Of a stretch of DNA of 64,000 nt, positions 53,893 through 64,000 are shown in pieces. Under the pieces are notes generated by a model, which saw only the letters and a list, made by a program, of their open reading frames with translations, was not told the DNA's origin and did no database searches. The stretch comes from Sphingorhabdus sp. EL138 (GTDB lineage: Bacteria; Pseudomonadota; Alphaproteobacteria; Sphingomonadales; Sphingomonadaceae). Both the position numbers and the translations under genes were made by a program. Positions within the stretch are counted from its first letter, which is position 1. Each line of letters begins with the position of its first letter. Where the stretch lies: positions 86,503 through 150,502 of the forward strand of contig NZ_CAMAYF010000003.1 in assembly GCF_945862485.1 (NCBI RefSeq), written 5' to 3'.

Positions 53893-54084
53893 AATTTCAT
53901 TTCCCCAACTCTCAATTCTTTACCGTAGGCGTAAACCGTCAGCCAGATAACGCCAACCATATTGCGCGCTATCCGGACGTTAAAATCGCTATTTCGTCGA
54001 ATTCCTCGGTCAGCTATCGCGCATAGCCGAATTTCTAAAAAAGGCGGATGTCACAGTCGCAACCCTGAAGCCTGACGCAAATGC

Positions 54085-54117
54085 AAAGGGCGGCACCCTT
54101 TCGGATACCGCCCTTTT
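54085..54117. terminator. Terminator downstream of rplQ (stem with flanking T/A tracts, possibly bidirectional)
   Basis: GGGCGGCA-N10-TACCGCCC with TTTT on + side and CTTTGCATTT on - side. Confidence 0.65.
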
Positions 54118-54139
54118 GAATTTCAAAGGTGCGACGCGT

Positions 54140-54553
54140 TTACTCGCTGTCGTCCAGCACTTCCACTGGACCGCTGTCTTGACCCTTGGCATTGACATTG
54201 CGATCTACAAGCTCAATAACGCCCATTGGCGCTGCGTCCGAACCACGGAAGCCAGCCTTGATCACGCGGCTGTAACCACCGCTACGGTCGGCATAACGTG
54301 TTGCCAACTCATCAAACAATTTGACCAGTTGCGTGTCGTCCATCAAACGGCTCATCGCGAGGCGACGGTTGGACAGGCCACCCTTTTTCGCAAGCGTGAT
54401 CAGCTTTTCAATATAGGGGCGCAGTTCCTTTGCCTTTGGCAAAGTCGTCTTGATTTGTTCGTGCTTGATCAGCGACGCTGCCATGTTGCGAAGCATCGCA
54501 GTACGGTGCGACGTGGTACGCTGTAGCTTACGGTGGCCAACTTTATGGCGCAT
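54140..54553 (-). CDS. rplQ: 50S ribosomal protein L17
   Basis: [58 protein letters not shown]. Confidence 0.99.
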   Translation of the reverse strand: MRHKVGHRKLQRTTSHRTAMLRNMAASLIKHEQIKTTLPKAKELRPYIEKLITLAKKGGLSNRRLAMSRLMDDTQLVKLFDELATRYADRSGGYSRVIKAGFRGSDAAPMGVIELVDRNVNAKGQDSGPVEVLDDSE

Positions 54554-54665
54554 GTCTTTTTCCTTCGTTCGTAAGGGGGCCGTTTCAGGTACCCCGATCC
54601 TGGCCGTTCAAGGGCGGCCATTTCCCTGTATGTTGGGCCAAAGCACTGCTTCGGCCCAAATATTC

Positions 54666-55727
54666 TTAACCGAGCAGTTCTTGCTCGAGCTTCTTGGCCA
54701 TTTCTTCGATATTCTCTGGCGGCCATCCGGGGATGTCCATGCCAAGGCGCAGGCCCATCGATGACAATACTTCCTTAATTTCGTTCAGCGACTTGCGACC
54801 GAAGTTAGGCGTACGCAACATCTCGGCTTCGCTCTTTTGAACAAGGTCGCCAATGTAGATGATGTTGTCATTCTTGAGGCAGTTTGCACTGCGGACCGAC
54901 AGTTCCAACTCATCGACCTTCTTGAGAAGATAACGGTTAAGCTGGTTTGCATCCGATTCTTCGGAAGAAGCCGACGGCGCGGACATGCCCACCATTGGTG
55001 AGGATGCTGCCATCGAATCTTCGAAGTGGACGAACACTTGCAACTGGTCCTGAAGGATACGAGCGGCATAGGCCACGGCATCCTCAGGCGTTACGGTGCC
55101 GTCAGTTTCGATGGTCAGCGACAGCTTGTCATAGTCCAATTCTTGACCGATGCGGGCGTTGTCGACCTTGTATGCAACCTGACGCACAGGCGAATACAGG
55201 CTGTCGACTGGGATCAGGCCAATTGGCGCATCTGCCGGACGATTGGCGACGGCAGGTACGTAACCCTTGCCACTGTCAGCAGTGATTTCCATGTTCAACG
55301 TCGCACCATCGTCAAGATGGCAGATGACGAGGTCAGGGTTCATCACTTGGATGTCGCCCGAAACGGCAATATCGCCAGCGGTTACAGCGCCAGGGCCAGT
55401 GGCCGAAAGCTGAAGACGCTTGGGGCCTTCGCCTTCCATCTTCAACGCGACCTGTTTGATATTTAAAACGATGTCCGTGACATCTTCGCGCACGCCAGCA
55501 AGCGACGAGAATTCGTGCAACACATTCTCGATCTTGATCGACGTGATCGCTGCGCCCTGCAAAGATGAAAGCAAGACGCGACGCAGCGCGTTGCCGAGCG
55601 TCAAGCCGAAACCACGCTCAAGCGGCTCGGCAACAAATACAGCCTTACGCTTCGCATCGCTACCTGACTTGAGTTCAAGTGCGTTGGGCTTTTTCAGTTC
55701 CTGCCAGTTCTTGATATTGACGGACAT
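54666..55727 (-). CDS. rpoA: DNA-directed RNA polymerase subunit alpha
   Basis: [45 protein letters not shown]; alpha-[46 protein letters not shown]. Confidence 0.99.
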   Translation of the reverse strand: MSVNIKNWQELKKPNALELKSGSDAKRKAVFVAEPLERGFGLTLGNALRRVLLSSLQGAAITSIKIENVLHEFSSLAGVREDVTDIVLNIKQVALKMEGEGPKRLQLSATGPGAVTAGDIAVSGDIQVMNPDLVICHLDDGATLNMEITADSGKGYVPAVANRPADAPIGLIPVDSLYSPVRQVAYKVDNARIGQELDYDKLSLTIETDGTVTPEDAVAYAARILQDQLQVFVHFEDSMAASSPMVGMSAPSASSEESDANQLNRYLLKKVDELELSVRSANCLKNDNIIYIGDLVQKSEAEMLRTPNFGRKSLNEIKEVLSSMGLRLGMDIPGWPPENIEEMAKKLEQELLG

Positions 55728-55827
55728 GGATTTCCCCTTGGGTTTTGCAAAACCGGCAATTTGGTGCACCGTGCCGGATCGCGGGTAAAAGAAGGAACGA
55801 CTGAACAGCCGCCCCTGAAACGAATGC

Positions 55828-56217
55828 TTAGACGCGCCGACGCTTGGAAGGACGCACGCCGTTATGCGGGATCGAGGTCACATCGCGGATCGAGGTAATG
55901 GTGAAACCCACCGCCTGCAAAGCGCGAAGCGCCGATTCGCGACCCGAACCCGGGCCCTTAACTTCGACTTCCAATGTGCGAACGCCATGTTCAGCAGCTT
56001 TCTTGCCGGCGTCTTCTGCGGCAACCTGCGCTGCGTAAGGGGTCGATTTGCGGCTACCCTTAAAACCCATAGTTCCTGCAGAAGACCAACTGATCGCGTT
56101 GCCTTGGGCATCGGTGATCGTGATCATGGTGTTGTTGAAGCTGGCATTGACGTGCGCGACGCCTGCCGAGATATTTTTGCGTTCCCGCTTTTTAATGCGC
56201 TGTGGTTCGCGTGCCAT
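55828..56217 (-). CDS. rpsK: 30S ribosomal protein S11
   Basis: [63 protein letters not shown]. Confidence 0.99.
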   Translation of the reverse strand: MAREPQRIKKRERKNISAGVAHVNASFNNTMITITDAQGNAISWSSAGTMGFKGSRKSTPYAAQVAAEDAGKKAAEHGVRTLEVEVKGPGSGRESALRALQAVGFTITSIRDVTSIPHNGVRPSKRRRV

Positions 56218-56274
56218 ATAATGTGTATCCTATTCGAAAATGCGAAGAAAAAATAATTCGGCCAAGGCCAGTAA

Positions 56275-56643
56275 TTATTTCTTCTTGCCCGCGATTGCCT
56301 TGGACTTGCCCTTACGGGTGCGCGCATTGGTATGCGTACGCTGACCACGGACGGGAAGGCCCTTACGATGGCGAAGGCCACGGTAGCAGGCGAGATCCAT
56401 CAAACGCTTGATGTTCATCGATGTGTTGCGGCGAAGATCGCCTTCTACAGTGTAGCCCGCATCGATTGTTTCGCGGATTTGCAGAACTTCGGCATCCGAA
56501 AGGTCCTGCACACGACGGCTATGATCAATTCCCAACTTAGTCGCGATTTCGACGGCTTTAGTGCGGCCGATACCGTGAATGTAGGTAAGCGCAATGATCA
56601 CGCGCTTGTTGGTTGGAATGTTAACTCCGGCAATACGTGCCAA
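56275..56643 (-). CDS. rpsM: 30S ribosomal protein S13
   Basis: [40 protein letters not shown]...[18 protein letters not shown]. Confidence 0.99.
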   Translation of the reverse strand: MARIAGVNIPTNKRVIIALTYIHGIGRTKAVEIATKLGIDHSRRVQDLSDAEVLQIRETIDAGYTVEGDLRRNTSMNIKRLMDLACYRGLRHRKGLPVRGQRTHTNARTRKGKSKAIAGKKK

Positions 56644-56819
56644 TTTATCTACTCCTGCTCCACAGGTGCCCCCGAAAGAGCAAACCCTATCTCAACGCTG
56701 ATGATATCCCGAAACGCAGAAAACCAGCGGACGCATAAACGCGCTGCTGGCTGCACCAGATATTCGGAATTAGCCGCGCCTTACGGTGAGTCGCGCGTGC
56801 TGTCAAGGCCGGAGGCGCG

Positions 56820-57725
56820 CTATCCTTTGCCTTTGGTCTTGGTTTTGCCATCGCTGGCATTTTCTTCGATGAACTCGATGATCTTGCCTGCAATGTCCTT
56901 ACCGCTGGCTTTTTCAATACCCTCGAGCCCGGGCGAGCTGTTCACTTCCATGATAACCGGACCATGATTGGACCGCAGCATGTCAACACCAGCGACATTC
57001 AACCCCATTGCACGTGCGGCACGGACAGCTGTTGACCGTTCCTCGGGCGTAATCTTGATTGATGACGCCGTACCACCGCGATGCAGGTTTGACCGGAAAT
57101 CGCCCTCGGCGCCCTGACGCTGCATCGACGCAACAACCTTGTTACCAATAACTAAACAGCGGATATCGGTAGCATTGGCCTCCTTGATGAATTCCTGAAC
57201 TAGGATGTTGACGTTAGCACCACGAAACGCCTCAATAACCGAACGCGCCGATTTCTCGGTCTCGCCTAAGACAACGCCGATCCCTTGCGTGCCTTCAAGC
57301 AATTTAATGACGACGGGCGCACCGCCCACCATCTGGATCACTTCATCGGTCTGGCGCGGGTCATGGGCGAAGGCAGTCACGGGCAGGCCAAGTCCCTTGC
57401 GTGCCAAAATTTGCAAAGACCGCAATTTGTCGCGCGAACGGCCGATAGCGACACTTTCATTCAGCGACCACACATTCATCATTTCAAACTGGCGCAAAAC
57501 GGCAAGACCATAAAAGGTAATAGACGCACCGATACGTGGAATAACCGCGTCATATTTACCAAGTTTTGCCCCCTGATAAAAAGCTTCGGGACGATGTGAG
57601 GTGATGTTCATCGTTACACGCAAGGTGTTCAAGATATCGATCTCATGGCCGCGTACTTGCGCCGCCTCAACAAGACGTTGATGGGAATATAGGTTGGCGT
57701 TCCTTGCCAACATCGCTATTTTCAT
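56820..57725 (-). CDS. rimK: RimK family alpha-L-glutamate ligase (ATP-grasp)
   Basis: [36 protein letters not shown]...[15 protein letters not shown]...[26 protein letters not shown]. Confidence 0.93.
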   Translation of the reverse strand: MKIAMLARNANLYSHQRLVEAAQVRGHEIDILNTLRVTMNITSHRPEAFYQGAKLGKYDAVIPRIGASITFYGLAVLRQFEMMNVWSLNESVAIGRSRDKLRSLQILARKGLGLPVTAFAHDPRQTDEVIQMVGGAPVVIKLLEGTQGIGVVLGETEKSARSVIEAFRGANVNILVQEFIKEANATDIRCLVIGNKVVASMQRQGAEGDFRSNLHRGGTASSIKITPEERSTAVRAARAMGLNVAGVDMLRSNHGPVIMEVNSSPGLEGIEKASGKDIAGKIIEFIEENASDGKTKTKGKG

Positions 57726-57739
57726 GTTCCTATGCTTTC

Positions 57740-58198
57740 TTAATTGGCGGGTTTTCCCAACACCCACCGCCGCCCGCTATTCACGAGAAAGCCACGCCTT
57801 AACGCCCGCCGACCAATTAGCAGGGGAAAGGCCATTGATCGCCGGTTCGCCAAGGTGAGCTGACCGTTCCAACACAGCTTACCAAAACAAAATTGCGCGG
57901 AGATGACATAACGGTCTTGTTGTTCACCGTTGGACGACCGGACCATCCGTCGGTCGATAACGGGCGCCTCATAACGCTTGGGCTTTTCACCTGCATTTAA
58001 CCGGAACCAGAATTCGACATAAGGTTTACCGTCGCGCGAAATCGGCTTAATCCGCGTTGCGTGGATGGAGGATGTCGCCGCACCCGTATCCATTTTGGCA
58101 TGCACTTGTGATAGGCCAAGACTTGGCACATCAACCATCTCGCACCAGCCTATTTCAACTTTATTGCTCGAACGCTGTGTTTTGTTCACCACAGCCAA
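57740..58198 (-). CDS. RimB-like ATP-dependent zinc protease (retropepsin-like, COG4067-type)
   Basis: [27 protein letters not shown]...VLIGRR-type ([27 protein letters not shown]) signature; adjacent to rimK. Confidence 0.88.
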   Translation of the reverse strand: MAVVNKTQRSSNKVEIGWCEMVDVPSLGLSQVHAKMDTGAATSSIHATRIKPISRDGKPYVEFWFRLNAGEKPKRYEAPVIDRRMVRSSNGEQQDRYVISAQFCFGKLCWNGQLTLANRRSMAFPLLIGRRALRRGFLVNSGRRWVLGKPAN

Positions 58199-58897
58199 TT
58201 ATCGCGGCTCCGACGGAGGCAGTTCGCTAATGACGATATCGCTACCTTGTTTTGCCGCACTGGTCTCAGGCGTCTCTTTGGAAGCTGCGTCCTCAATCGT
58301 TTCAATGTCGAGCTGAAAGCTATCTACCTTTGGTATTTCGGCTTCGGCTGCGGTAAAAGGGAATAGCATATTTTTGAACTGCTCTCCTAGCATCTTGTCT
58401 ACCGCTGGTGCGATTTCAGCTACTTTGTAGCGCATGTAGCCGCCGACGACATAAGAGAAGCTGACCCGCGTGCCCGCATTGTCCTTGGCAGGCTCCATAG
58501 CAACGGTGAGGGTACCAATCACCGCCTCCGACTGAAGCGGACCGAGCGCGCCTTGCATGCGCAATACTTTGCCCGGATATGCAAATAGGACGCGCATATG
58601 TTCAACGCTGCCGACGGTCTTTAACGCACCATCGGCATCCGTTTCCTGAATCAGTTCACAAAAACAACCATTGGCCTGCGCATCAATGTAAAATCCGGCG
58701 GTCGAACCCGACCAACTATGCGCCTTGTTCCAATAATCCTTCGGCATCACAAGACGCTTCCAGATTTCCTCGGGTGTCGCTTTTACAGTCGCAATGTGAA
58801 TAGAGTTAAAGCCCGCATCTGATGCAGCCTTGACCTCAGCGAAGGCTGGTGTCGAGACGGCCATTAAGGGCGTGAACAATAATGCAAATGTCTTCAT
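58199..58897 (-). CDS. exported SRPBCC-fold protein
   Basis: Signal peptide; FNSIHIATVKATPEEIWKRLVMPKDYWNKAHSWSGSTAGFYIDAQANGCFCELI. Confidence 0.75.
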   Translation of the reverse strand: MKTFALLFTPLMAVSTPAFAEVKAASDAGFNSIHIATVKATPEEIWKRLVMPKDYWNKAHSWSGSTAGFYIDAQANGCFCELIQETDADGALKTVGSVEHMRVLFAYPGKVLRMQGALGPLQSEAVIGTLTVAMEPAKDNAGTRVSFSYVVGGYMRYKVAEIAPAVDKMLGEQFKNMLFPFTAAEAEIPKVDSFQLDIETIEDAASKETPETSAAKQGSDIVISELPPSEPR

Positions 58898-58966
58898 GCA
58901 ACTGGTCTAACGACGCTTTGCGTTTCCGTCACCATGAACTTGCGTCCGGATGTGTGCCCAACATGT

Positions 58967-59611
58967 TTAGGCAATAATTGCGTCAATCGCGCCAGTCACA
59001 TCCTCAATGGCCGCCATGCCATCAACGCGACTGACAAGGCCCCGCGCGTCATATAATGGCAAGATTGGTTCCGTTTTTGCGCGATATTCGGCCATGCGCG
59101 TACGCACCGTTTCTTCATTGTCGTCTGGACGGCGCTTGAATTCTTGCGATCCACATTTGTCGCAAGTGCCAGCCACAACAGGTTGTTTGAATATGTCATG
59201 ATAACCGTCGCCACAATTTGCGCAGGTGTAGCGGCCAACCACGCGCGCAACCAATGCGTCTTCATCGACAACCAGCTCAATAACATGATCCAGCGTCCGG
59301 TTGCGCGCCGAAAGCAAACCATCTAACAACGCCACTTGCGGCGCAGTGCGCGGATATCCGTCAAAGATGAGACCCTTGTCGGCGGGAATGGCGTCCATAT
59401 GTTCGCCGAGGATTTCCGCCATCAATTCATCCGGGAATAGCTTTCCGGCCTTCATGATCTCATCGGCCATCTTGCCAACCTCGGTCCCCGCCTTAACGGC
59501 GGCACGAAGGATATCACCAGTCGACAATTGGACCATGCCATATTTCTCAACAAGAAAGGCTGCCTGTGTGCCCTTGCCTGCGCCCGGAGGCCCCAAAAGG
59601 ATGATATTCAT
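58967..59611 (-). CDS. adk: adenylate kinase (with zinc-type LID)
   Basis: MNIILLGPPGAGKGTQAAFLVEKYGMVQLSTGDILRAAV; CANCGDGYHDIFKQPVVAGTCDKCGSQEFKRRPDDNEETVRTRM. Confidence 0.98.
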   Translation of the reverse strand: MNIILLGPPGAGKGTQAAFLVEKYGMVQLSTGDILRAAVKAGTEVGKMADEIMKAGKLFPDELMAEILGEHMDAIPADKGLIFDGYPRTAPQVALLDGLLSARNRTLDHVIELVVDEDALVARVVGRYTCANCGDGYHDIFKQPVVAGTCDKCGSQEFKRRPDDNEETVRTRMAEYRAKTEPILPLYDARGLVSRVDGMAAIEDVTGAIDAIIA

Positions 59612-59647
59612 GAAACGTTTCCCCGATTCGTTTCGATGTCGCACCGT

Positions 59648-61024
59648 TTAGCGGGCGCGTCCACCCTTCAGCTTCGCCTTTTTCAGCAGGTCACCATATT
59701 GGTGCGCGAGCAAATGACTCTGTATCTGCGAGATCGTGTCGATGGTGACATTCACCAGAATAAGCAGGCTGGTTCCGCCAATGGCAAAGAATTGCTGCTG
59801 CCCCGTCTGTGCCATCACATAATCTGGCAGCAAACACACCAATGTCAGATAGGCTGCGCCAAGCACCGTGATACGCGTGAGCACATAATCCAGATAAGAT
59901 TCGGTGTTTTTACCAGGGCGGATGCCTGGGATGAAGCCACCGGCCTTTTTAAGGTTCTCCGACGTCTCTTCAGGATTGAACACCACCGCCGTGTAGAAAA
60001 AGCAGAAGAAGATAATGCCAAGGCCGTAGAGTGCCAAATAAACCGGCTGCCCATGGGCAAGATATTGGTTCAGCGAGATCACGAAGTCACCCATGGCACT
60101 CTCGCCTGCCACATTGTTACCGCCCAATTGCGTGATTGTGATCGGCAAGAGCAGCAATGACGAAGCGAAGATGGGCGGGATAACGCCTGCTGTATTGATT
60201 TTCAAAGGAAGGTGGCTGCGGTCCGCCTGCATCATCCCGCGCTGCGTTGCGCGCTTGGGATATTGAATAAGCACCCGGCGCTGGCCGCGCTCCATAAAAC
60301 AGATCAGCAGCGTGAGGCTGATGAACATCGCGATGAAACCTACAATGACGAACCCGCTTATCGATCCTGTGCGGCCGCCTTCCAGCAATTGCGCGAACAA
60401 ACGCGGCATTTGCGCGACGATACCCGCCATGATGATGAGCGAAATACCGTTCCCGATACCCCGCGACGTGATTTGCTCACCCAGCCACATGAGGAACATA
60501 GTGCCGCCGATAAGGCTGATGGTTGCGACAATGCGGAACATCAGGCCCGGTTCGACTACAGCGCCAATACCATTGGCCGCCGCAAGGCTTTCAAGACCAG
60601 CGGCAAGGAAATAGCCCTGCACCGCGGTCAGGAACACTGTGCCATAACGCGTATATTGGTTCAGCTTCTTGCGCCCGCTCTCACCCTCTTTCTTGATCGC
60701 GGCCAGCGTTGGTGACAGGGATGCCGCAAGCTGCACCACAATCGAGGCGGTAATATAAGGCATGACGCCAAGCGCAATGAGACTCATCCGCTCAAGGCTG
60801 CCGCCAGAGAAGGTGTTAAAGATGTCGAGAACGCCGCCAGCGGCATTGTTGGCATATAAAGCCGCCTGGGCGACAGGATCGACGCCAGGCAATGGCACGA
60901 AGCTTAATAAACGGAATATGATGAGCGCGCCTATGGTAAACCAAATGCGGTTCTTCAGCTCCGTTGCCTGCCCGAACTTCGATAGATTGAGGTTCGAGGC
61001 CATTTGGTCGACCCTAGATGCCAT
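59648..61024 (-). CDS. secY: preprotein translocase subunit SecY
   Basis: NLSKFGQATELKNRIWFTIGALIIFRLLSFVPLPGVDP; GGFIPGIRPGKNTESYLDYVLTRIT. Confidence 0.99.
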   Translation of the reverse strand: MASRVDQMASNLNLSKFGQATELKNRIWFTIGALIIFRLLSFVPLPGVDPVAQAALYANNAAGGVLDIFNTFSGGSLERMSLIALGVMPYITASIVVQLAASLSPTLAAIKKEGESGRKKLNQYTRYGTVFLTAVQGYFLAAGLESLAAANGIGAVVEPGLMFRIVATISLIGGTMFLMWLGEQITSRGIGNGISLIIMAGIVAQMPRLFAQLLEGGRTGSISGFVIVGFIAMFISLTLLICFMERGQRRVLIQYPKRATQRGMMQADRSHLPLKINTAGVIPPIFASSLLLLPITITQLGGNNVAGESAMGDFVISLNQYLAHGQPVYLALYGLGIIFFCFFYTAVVFNPEETSENLKKAGGFIPGIRPGKNTESYLDYVLTRITVLGAAYLTLVCLLPDYVMAQTGQQQFFAIGGTSLLILVNVTIDTISQIQSHLLAHQYGDLLKKAKLKGGRAR

Positions 61025-61196
61025 GATATTCGTTCCTTGGTTCCGGATTGACGCCGACCGCAATTTGCGTGCGCATCAGCTTAATCCCAAAAATTACGCC
61101 TGACTGTATCCGGACGGCCCCCAGAAATGTCAAACCCCGCCAGCCCATATCGGGAAGCGGGGCTGGCATGACAAGAGCGAAGTCGTCGCCTTAGTC

Positions 61197-61733
61197 TTAT
61201 TTCTTAGCCGCAGCTTCTTTAGCCGCGTTCTTGACAGAAGATTTCTTTGCAGCCGCCTTTTCCGAAGCCGAAACCTTGGTCAGAACATCAACCTTGCCCC
61301 CTGCCTTTTCAACAGCTTCGATCGCTGCTTTTGAAGCGCCAGCTACCGAGAAGTTTACCTTCGCGGTCAGTTCACCCTTTGCCAGCAGACGAACACCGTC
61401 CTTGCCGCCACGCGCGAGGCCAGCAGCCTTCAATGCAGCATGGTCAACAACGGCCTTGATGTCGATTTTCTTGGCGTCGATGAACTTCTGAATCATACCA
61501 AGATTTACTTCGGCATGGTCCTTGGCAAAGATATTGTTAAAGCCGCGCTTTGGAATACGCATGTGAAGAGGCATCTGGCCGCCTTCAAAACCGTTGATCG
61601 AAACACCTGAACGGCTGGTCTGGCCCTTTTGACCGCGGCCTGAGGTTTTACCCTTGCCTGAACCGATACCACGGCCGACGCGCATACGACGATGGCGTGC
61701 GCCTTCGTTATCTTTAATGTCATTCAATTTCAT
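61197..61733 (-). CDS. rplO: 50S ribosomal protein L15
   Basis: [65 protein letters not shown]. Confidence 0.98.
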   Translation of the reverse strand: MKLNDIKDNEGARHRRMRVGRGIGSGKGKTSGRGQKGQTSRSGVSINGFEGGQMPLHMRIPKRGFNNIFAKDHAEVNLGMIQKFIDAKKIDIKAVVDHAALKAAGLARGGKDGVRLLAKGELTAKVNFSVAGASKAAIEAVEKAGGKVDVLTKVSASEKAAAKKSSVKNAAKEAAAKK

Positions 61734-61772
61734 GTCATGCACTCGCTTTCGCTTTACTTCGCGCTAATGTGA

Positions 61773-61949
61773 TTAGTCCTGAATTTGGACCATGTGACGA
61801 ACTGTGCGGATCATTCCGCGCACTTCGGCAGTATCTTCGATTTCGACAACGCGGTTCATCTTGTCAAGGCCAAGGCCCTTCAAAGTTGCGCGTTGCGAAG
61901 CCGGACGGCGGATCGGCGAACCGGTCTGCTTGATTTTAATCTTCGCCAT
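61773..61949 (-). CDS. rpmD: 50S ribosomal protein L30 (58 aa, absent from ORF track)
   Basis: [58 protein letters not shown] read from the minus strand. Confidence 0.98.
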   Translation of the reverse strand: MAKIKIKQTGSPIRRPASQRATLKGLGLDKMNRVVEIEDTAEVRGMIRTVRHMVQIQD

Positions 61950-61954
61950 ATCGA

Positions 61955-62656
61955 TTACTCCGCAATAGCTTCTGCATCGGCTTCAGCAGTTTTGCTGCCA
62001 CCGCGACCAAGAAGGTCGGCGATTTTCTTGCCGCGACGCTGCGCTACCGACTTGGGGCTCGTCTGTTCAGACAAGGCCGCAAAAGTAGCACGGATCATGT
62101 TATATGGGTTCGACGTACCGACCGACTTGGTCACAACGTCCGCAACGCCAAGGCTTTCGAAGACGGCACGCATTGGACCGCCTGCGATAATACCGGTACC
62201 GGCAGGAGCAGAACGCAATGTTACCTTGCCAGCGCCGAAATGGCCCTTGCCGTCATGGTGCAATGTGCGGCCATCTTTCAATGCCACGCGGATCATGGAC
62301 TTCTTTGCAGCAGCAGTTGCCTTGTTAATGGCTTCTGGCACTTCGCGCGCCTTGCCATGTCCAAAACCAACGCGGCCTTGACCGTCACCAACAACGACGA
62401 GTGCGGCAAAACCAAAGCGCTTACCGCCTTTAACTGTTTTAGAAACGCGGTTGATGTGAACCAGCTTCTCTATCGTGCCATCATCTTCTTCCTGGGCAGG
62501 ACGACGATCATTGTTACGACCACGGCCACCGCCGCTGTTGCCGCCACGATTGTCACCGCCGCCACGGCCGCCGCGTCCACGACGCTGGCCTTCGGCTGCT
62601 TCAGGGGCTGCGCCGTCAGTCACAGGTGCAGTGCTTTCAGTGTGTTCAGCCATCAT
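61955..62656 (-). CDS. rpsE: 30S ribosomal protein S5 with Gly/Arg-rich N-terminal extension
   Basis: [50 protein letters not shown]-term [27 protein letters not shown]. Confidence 0.98.
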   Translation of the reverse strand: MMAEHTESTAPVTDGAAPEAAEGQRRGRGGRGGGDNRGGNSGGGRGRNNDRRPAQEEDDGTIEKLVHINRVSKTVKGGKRFGFAALVVVGDGQGRVGFGHGKAREVPEAINKATAAAKKSMIRVALKDGRTLHHDGKGHFGAGKVTLRSAPAGTGIIAGGPMRAVFESLGVADVVTKSVGTSNPYNMIRATFAALSEQTSPKSVAQRRGKKIADLLGRGGSKTAEADAEAIAE

Positions 62657-63009
62657 TAAAACTCCAATCCGCCTTCGCGCGCTGCATCCGCAAGCGCTTT
62701 GACGCGACCGTGAAACAGGAACCCGCCACGATCAAATACCACGCTGGAAATACCAGCCTTCTTGGCGGCTTCTGCAACCCGCTTGCCAACATCGGCCGCA
62801 GCTTCGGTTGTCGAACCGTTCTTCGCCTTCACGTCCTTGTCGAGCGTTGAAGCAGACGCAATGGTCGCACCCTTCGAATCGTCAATGACTTGCGCGTAGA
62901 TGTGACGGCCTGTGCGGTGCACGGAAAGACGCGGACGTCCAGCTACCTGCGCCCGCAACTTGGAGCGAACGCGCTGGCGGCGGCGTGCAAAGAGAGACAA
63001 TTTTGCCAT
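62656..63009 (-). CDS. rplR: 50S ribosomal protein L18
   Basis: [49 protein letters not shown]. Confidence 0.98.
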   Translation of the reverse strand: MAKLSLFARRRQRVRSKLRAQVAGRPRLSVHRTGRHIYAQVIDDSKGATIASASTLDKDVKAKNGSTTEAAADVGKRVAEAAKKAGISSVVFDRGGFLFHGRVKALADAAREGGLEF

Positions 63010-63542
63010 TATTTCTTCTTCCCTTCCTTGCGGAAGATATATTCGCCGCGGTACTTGATGCCCTTGCCCTTATATGGCTCTGGCTTTCTCCAGCGACGGA
63101 TTTCGGCAGCAACCTGCCCAACCTTCTGCTTGTCGATACCCGAAATTTCCACCGTAGTGTTATCAGGTGTCTTGATTTCGATGCCCTCAGGGATCGCGAA
63201 GTCAACATCATGGCTGTAGCCAAGTTGCAATTTCAACATTTTGCCCTGGCTGTTGGCACGATAACCAACGCCGGTGATTTCAAGCACCTTGGTAAAGCCC
63301 TCAGTCACCCCGGTGACCAAATTCTGCACCAATGTCCGCTGCATGCCCCAAAAGGCGCGCGCCGCTTTGCTGCCGTTCGCAGGCTTCACCAAGAGACCGT
63401 CGTCCTGCATCTCGTAGGAGATCAGGTCACTCATCGGCATTTTCAATTCGCCCTTCGGTCCTTTAACCGAAAGCGTGCCCGCTTCCATGCTGGCAGTAAC
63501 GCCCGCAGGAATAGGAACAGGTTTCTTACCAATGCGGCTCAT
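63009..63542 (-). CDS. rplF: 50S ribosomal protein L6
   Basis: [35 protein letters not shown]...[24 protein letters not shown]. Confidence 0.99.
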   Translation of the reverse strand: MSRIGKKPVPIPAGVTASMEAGTLSVKGPKGELKMPMSDLISYEMQDDGLLVKPANGSKAARAFWGMQRTLVQNLVTGVTEGFTKVLEITGVGYRANSQGKMLKLQLGYSHDVDFAIPEGIEIKTPDNTTVEISGIDKQKVGQVAAEIRRWRKPEPYKGKGIKYRGEYIFRKEGKKK

Positions 63543-63937
63543 TAGAATACCTCCGCCAGGATTTCGCCGCCGACATTCTGTGCACGCGCTTCGGCGTCCG
63601 ACAGAACGCCCTTTGGCGTCGAAACGATCGTGATACCAAGGCCGTTACGGATAACCGGAAGCTCATGGCTTCCTGAATATACGCGGCGACCTGGCTTTGA
63701 AACACGGGCGACATGCTGGATAGCAGGCGCACCTTCGAAATATTTCAGCTCAATGCGAATACCCTTGTGCGCACCCAAAGCTTCTTCGCTGTAACCACGA
63801 ATATAGCCTTCACGCTGCAACACATCGAGAACGCGGGTCCGCAGGTTGGAGGCTGGCGAGACTACAGAGTCTTTCTTCGCCCGCTGGCCGTTGCGGATAC
63901 GGGTGAGCATATCACCCAAAGGATCGGTCATTGCCAT
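63542..63937 (-). CDS. rpsH: 30S ribosomal protein S8
   Basis: [30 protein letters not shown]...[36 protein letters not shown]. Confidence 0.99.
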   Translation of the reverse strand: MAMTDPLGDMLTRIRNGQRAKKDSVVSPASNLRTRVLDVLQREGYIRGYSEEALGAHKGIRIELKYFEGAPAIQHVARVSKPGRRVYSGSHELPVIRNGLGITIVSTPKGVLSDAEARAQNVGGEILAEVF

Positions 63938-63948
63938 CTATCTTATCC

Positions 63949-64000
63949 TTACCAGCTCGACTTCGTAACGCCCGGGATCATGCCCTTATTGGCAAGATTA
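63949..64000 (-). CDS. rpsN: 30S ribosomal protein S14, C-terminal end (truncated by window)
   Basis: Minus-strand ...NLANKGMIPGVTKSSW* directly upstream of rpsH. Confidence 0.9.
   Translation of the reverse strand, partial: NLANKGMIPGVTKSSW

Overview
The window is about 64 kb of a typical alphaproteobacterial chromosome; codon usage and gene complement look sphingomonad-like (inference from composition and gene order only). It is almost entirely housekeeping and accessory metabolic genes. On the + strand these include aroQ(partial)-accB-accC, a VanX-like dipeptidase, amidohydrolase, P4H-type oxygenase, DUF885, MscS, MaoC, thiolase, ABC exporter, ptsP, ybgF/cpoB-tilS-ftsH, xseB-ispA-like-coaD, gyrB and pyrC. 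On the - strand they include class I lysS, ihfA-fabH-plsX-rpmF, PHB depolymerase, an S9 peptidase and the distal S10/spc/alpha ribosomal cluster (rpsN to rplQ). I saw no prophage, CRISPR array, rRNA or tRNA. Two ribosomal genes under 60 aa are missing from the ORF track and were read directly: rpmF and rpmD. Points of interest: (1) a 161-162 bp near-palindromic MITE-like element with 44-bp perfect inverted repeats splits a YgiN/ABM monooxygenase gene in frame, and a 16-bp copy of its end lies alone upstream of a MAPEG gene; (2) a rimK / RimB-like protease / SRPBCC cassette is embedded inside the ribosomal protein operon between adk and rpsM; (3) a LexA/S24-like repressor is divergent from two small unknown genes, with a GTTC-N7-GTTC SOS-type box and a perfect 16-bp palindrome between them; (4) a candidate minus-strand sRNA has an anti-Shine-Dalgarno loop and an intrinsic terminator; (5) an RcnB-like secreted protein has five 12-residue EF-hand-loop-like repeats.
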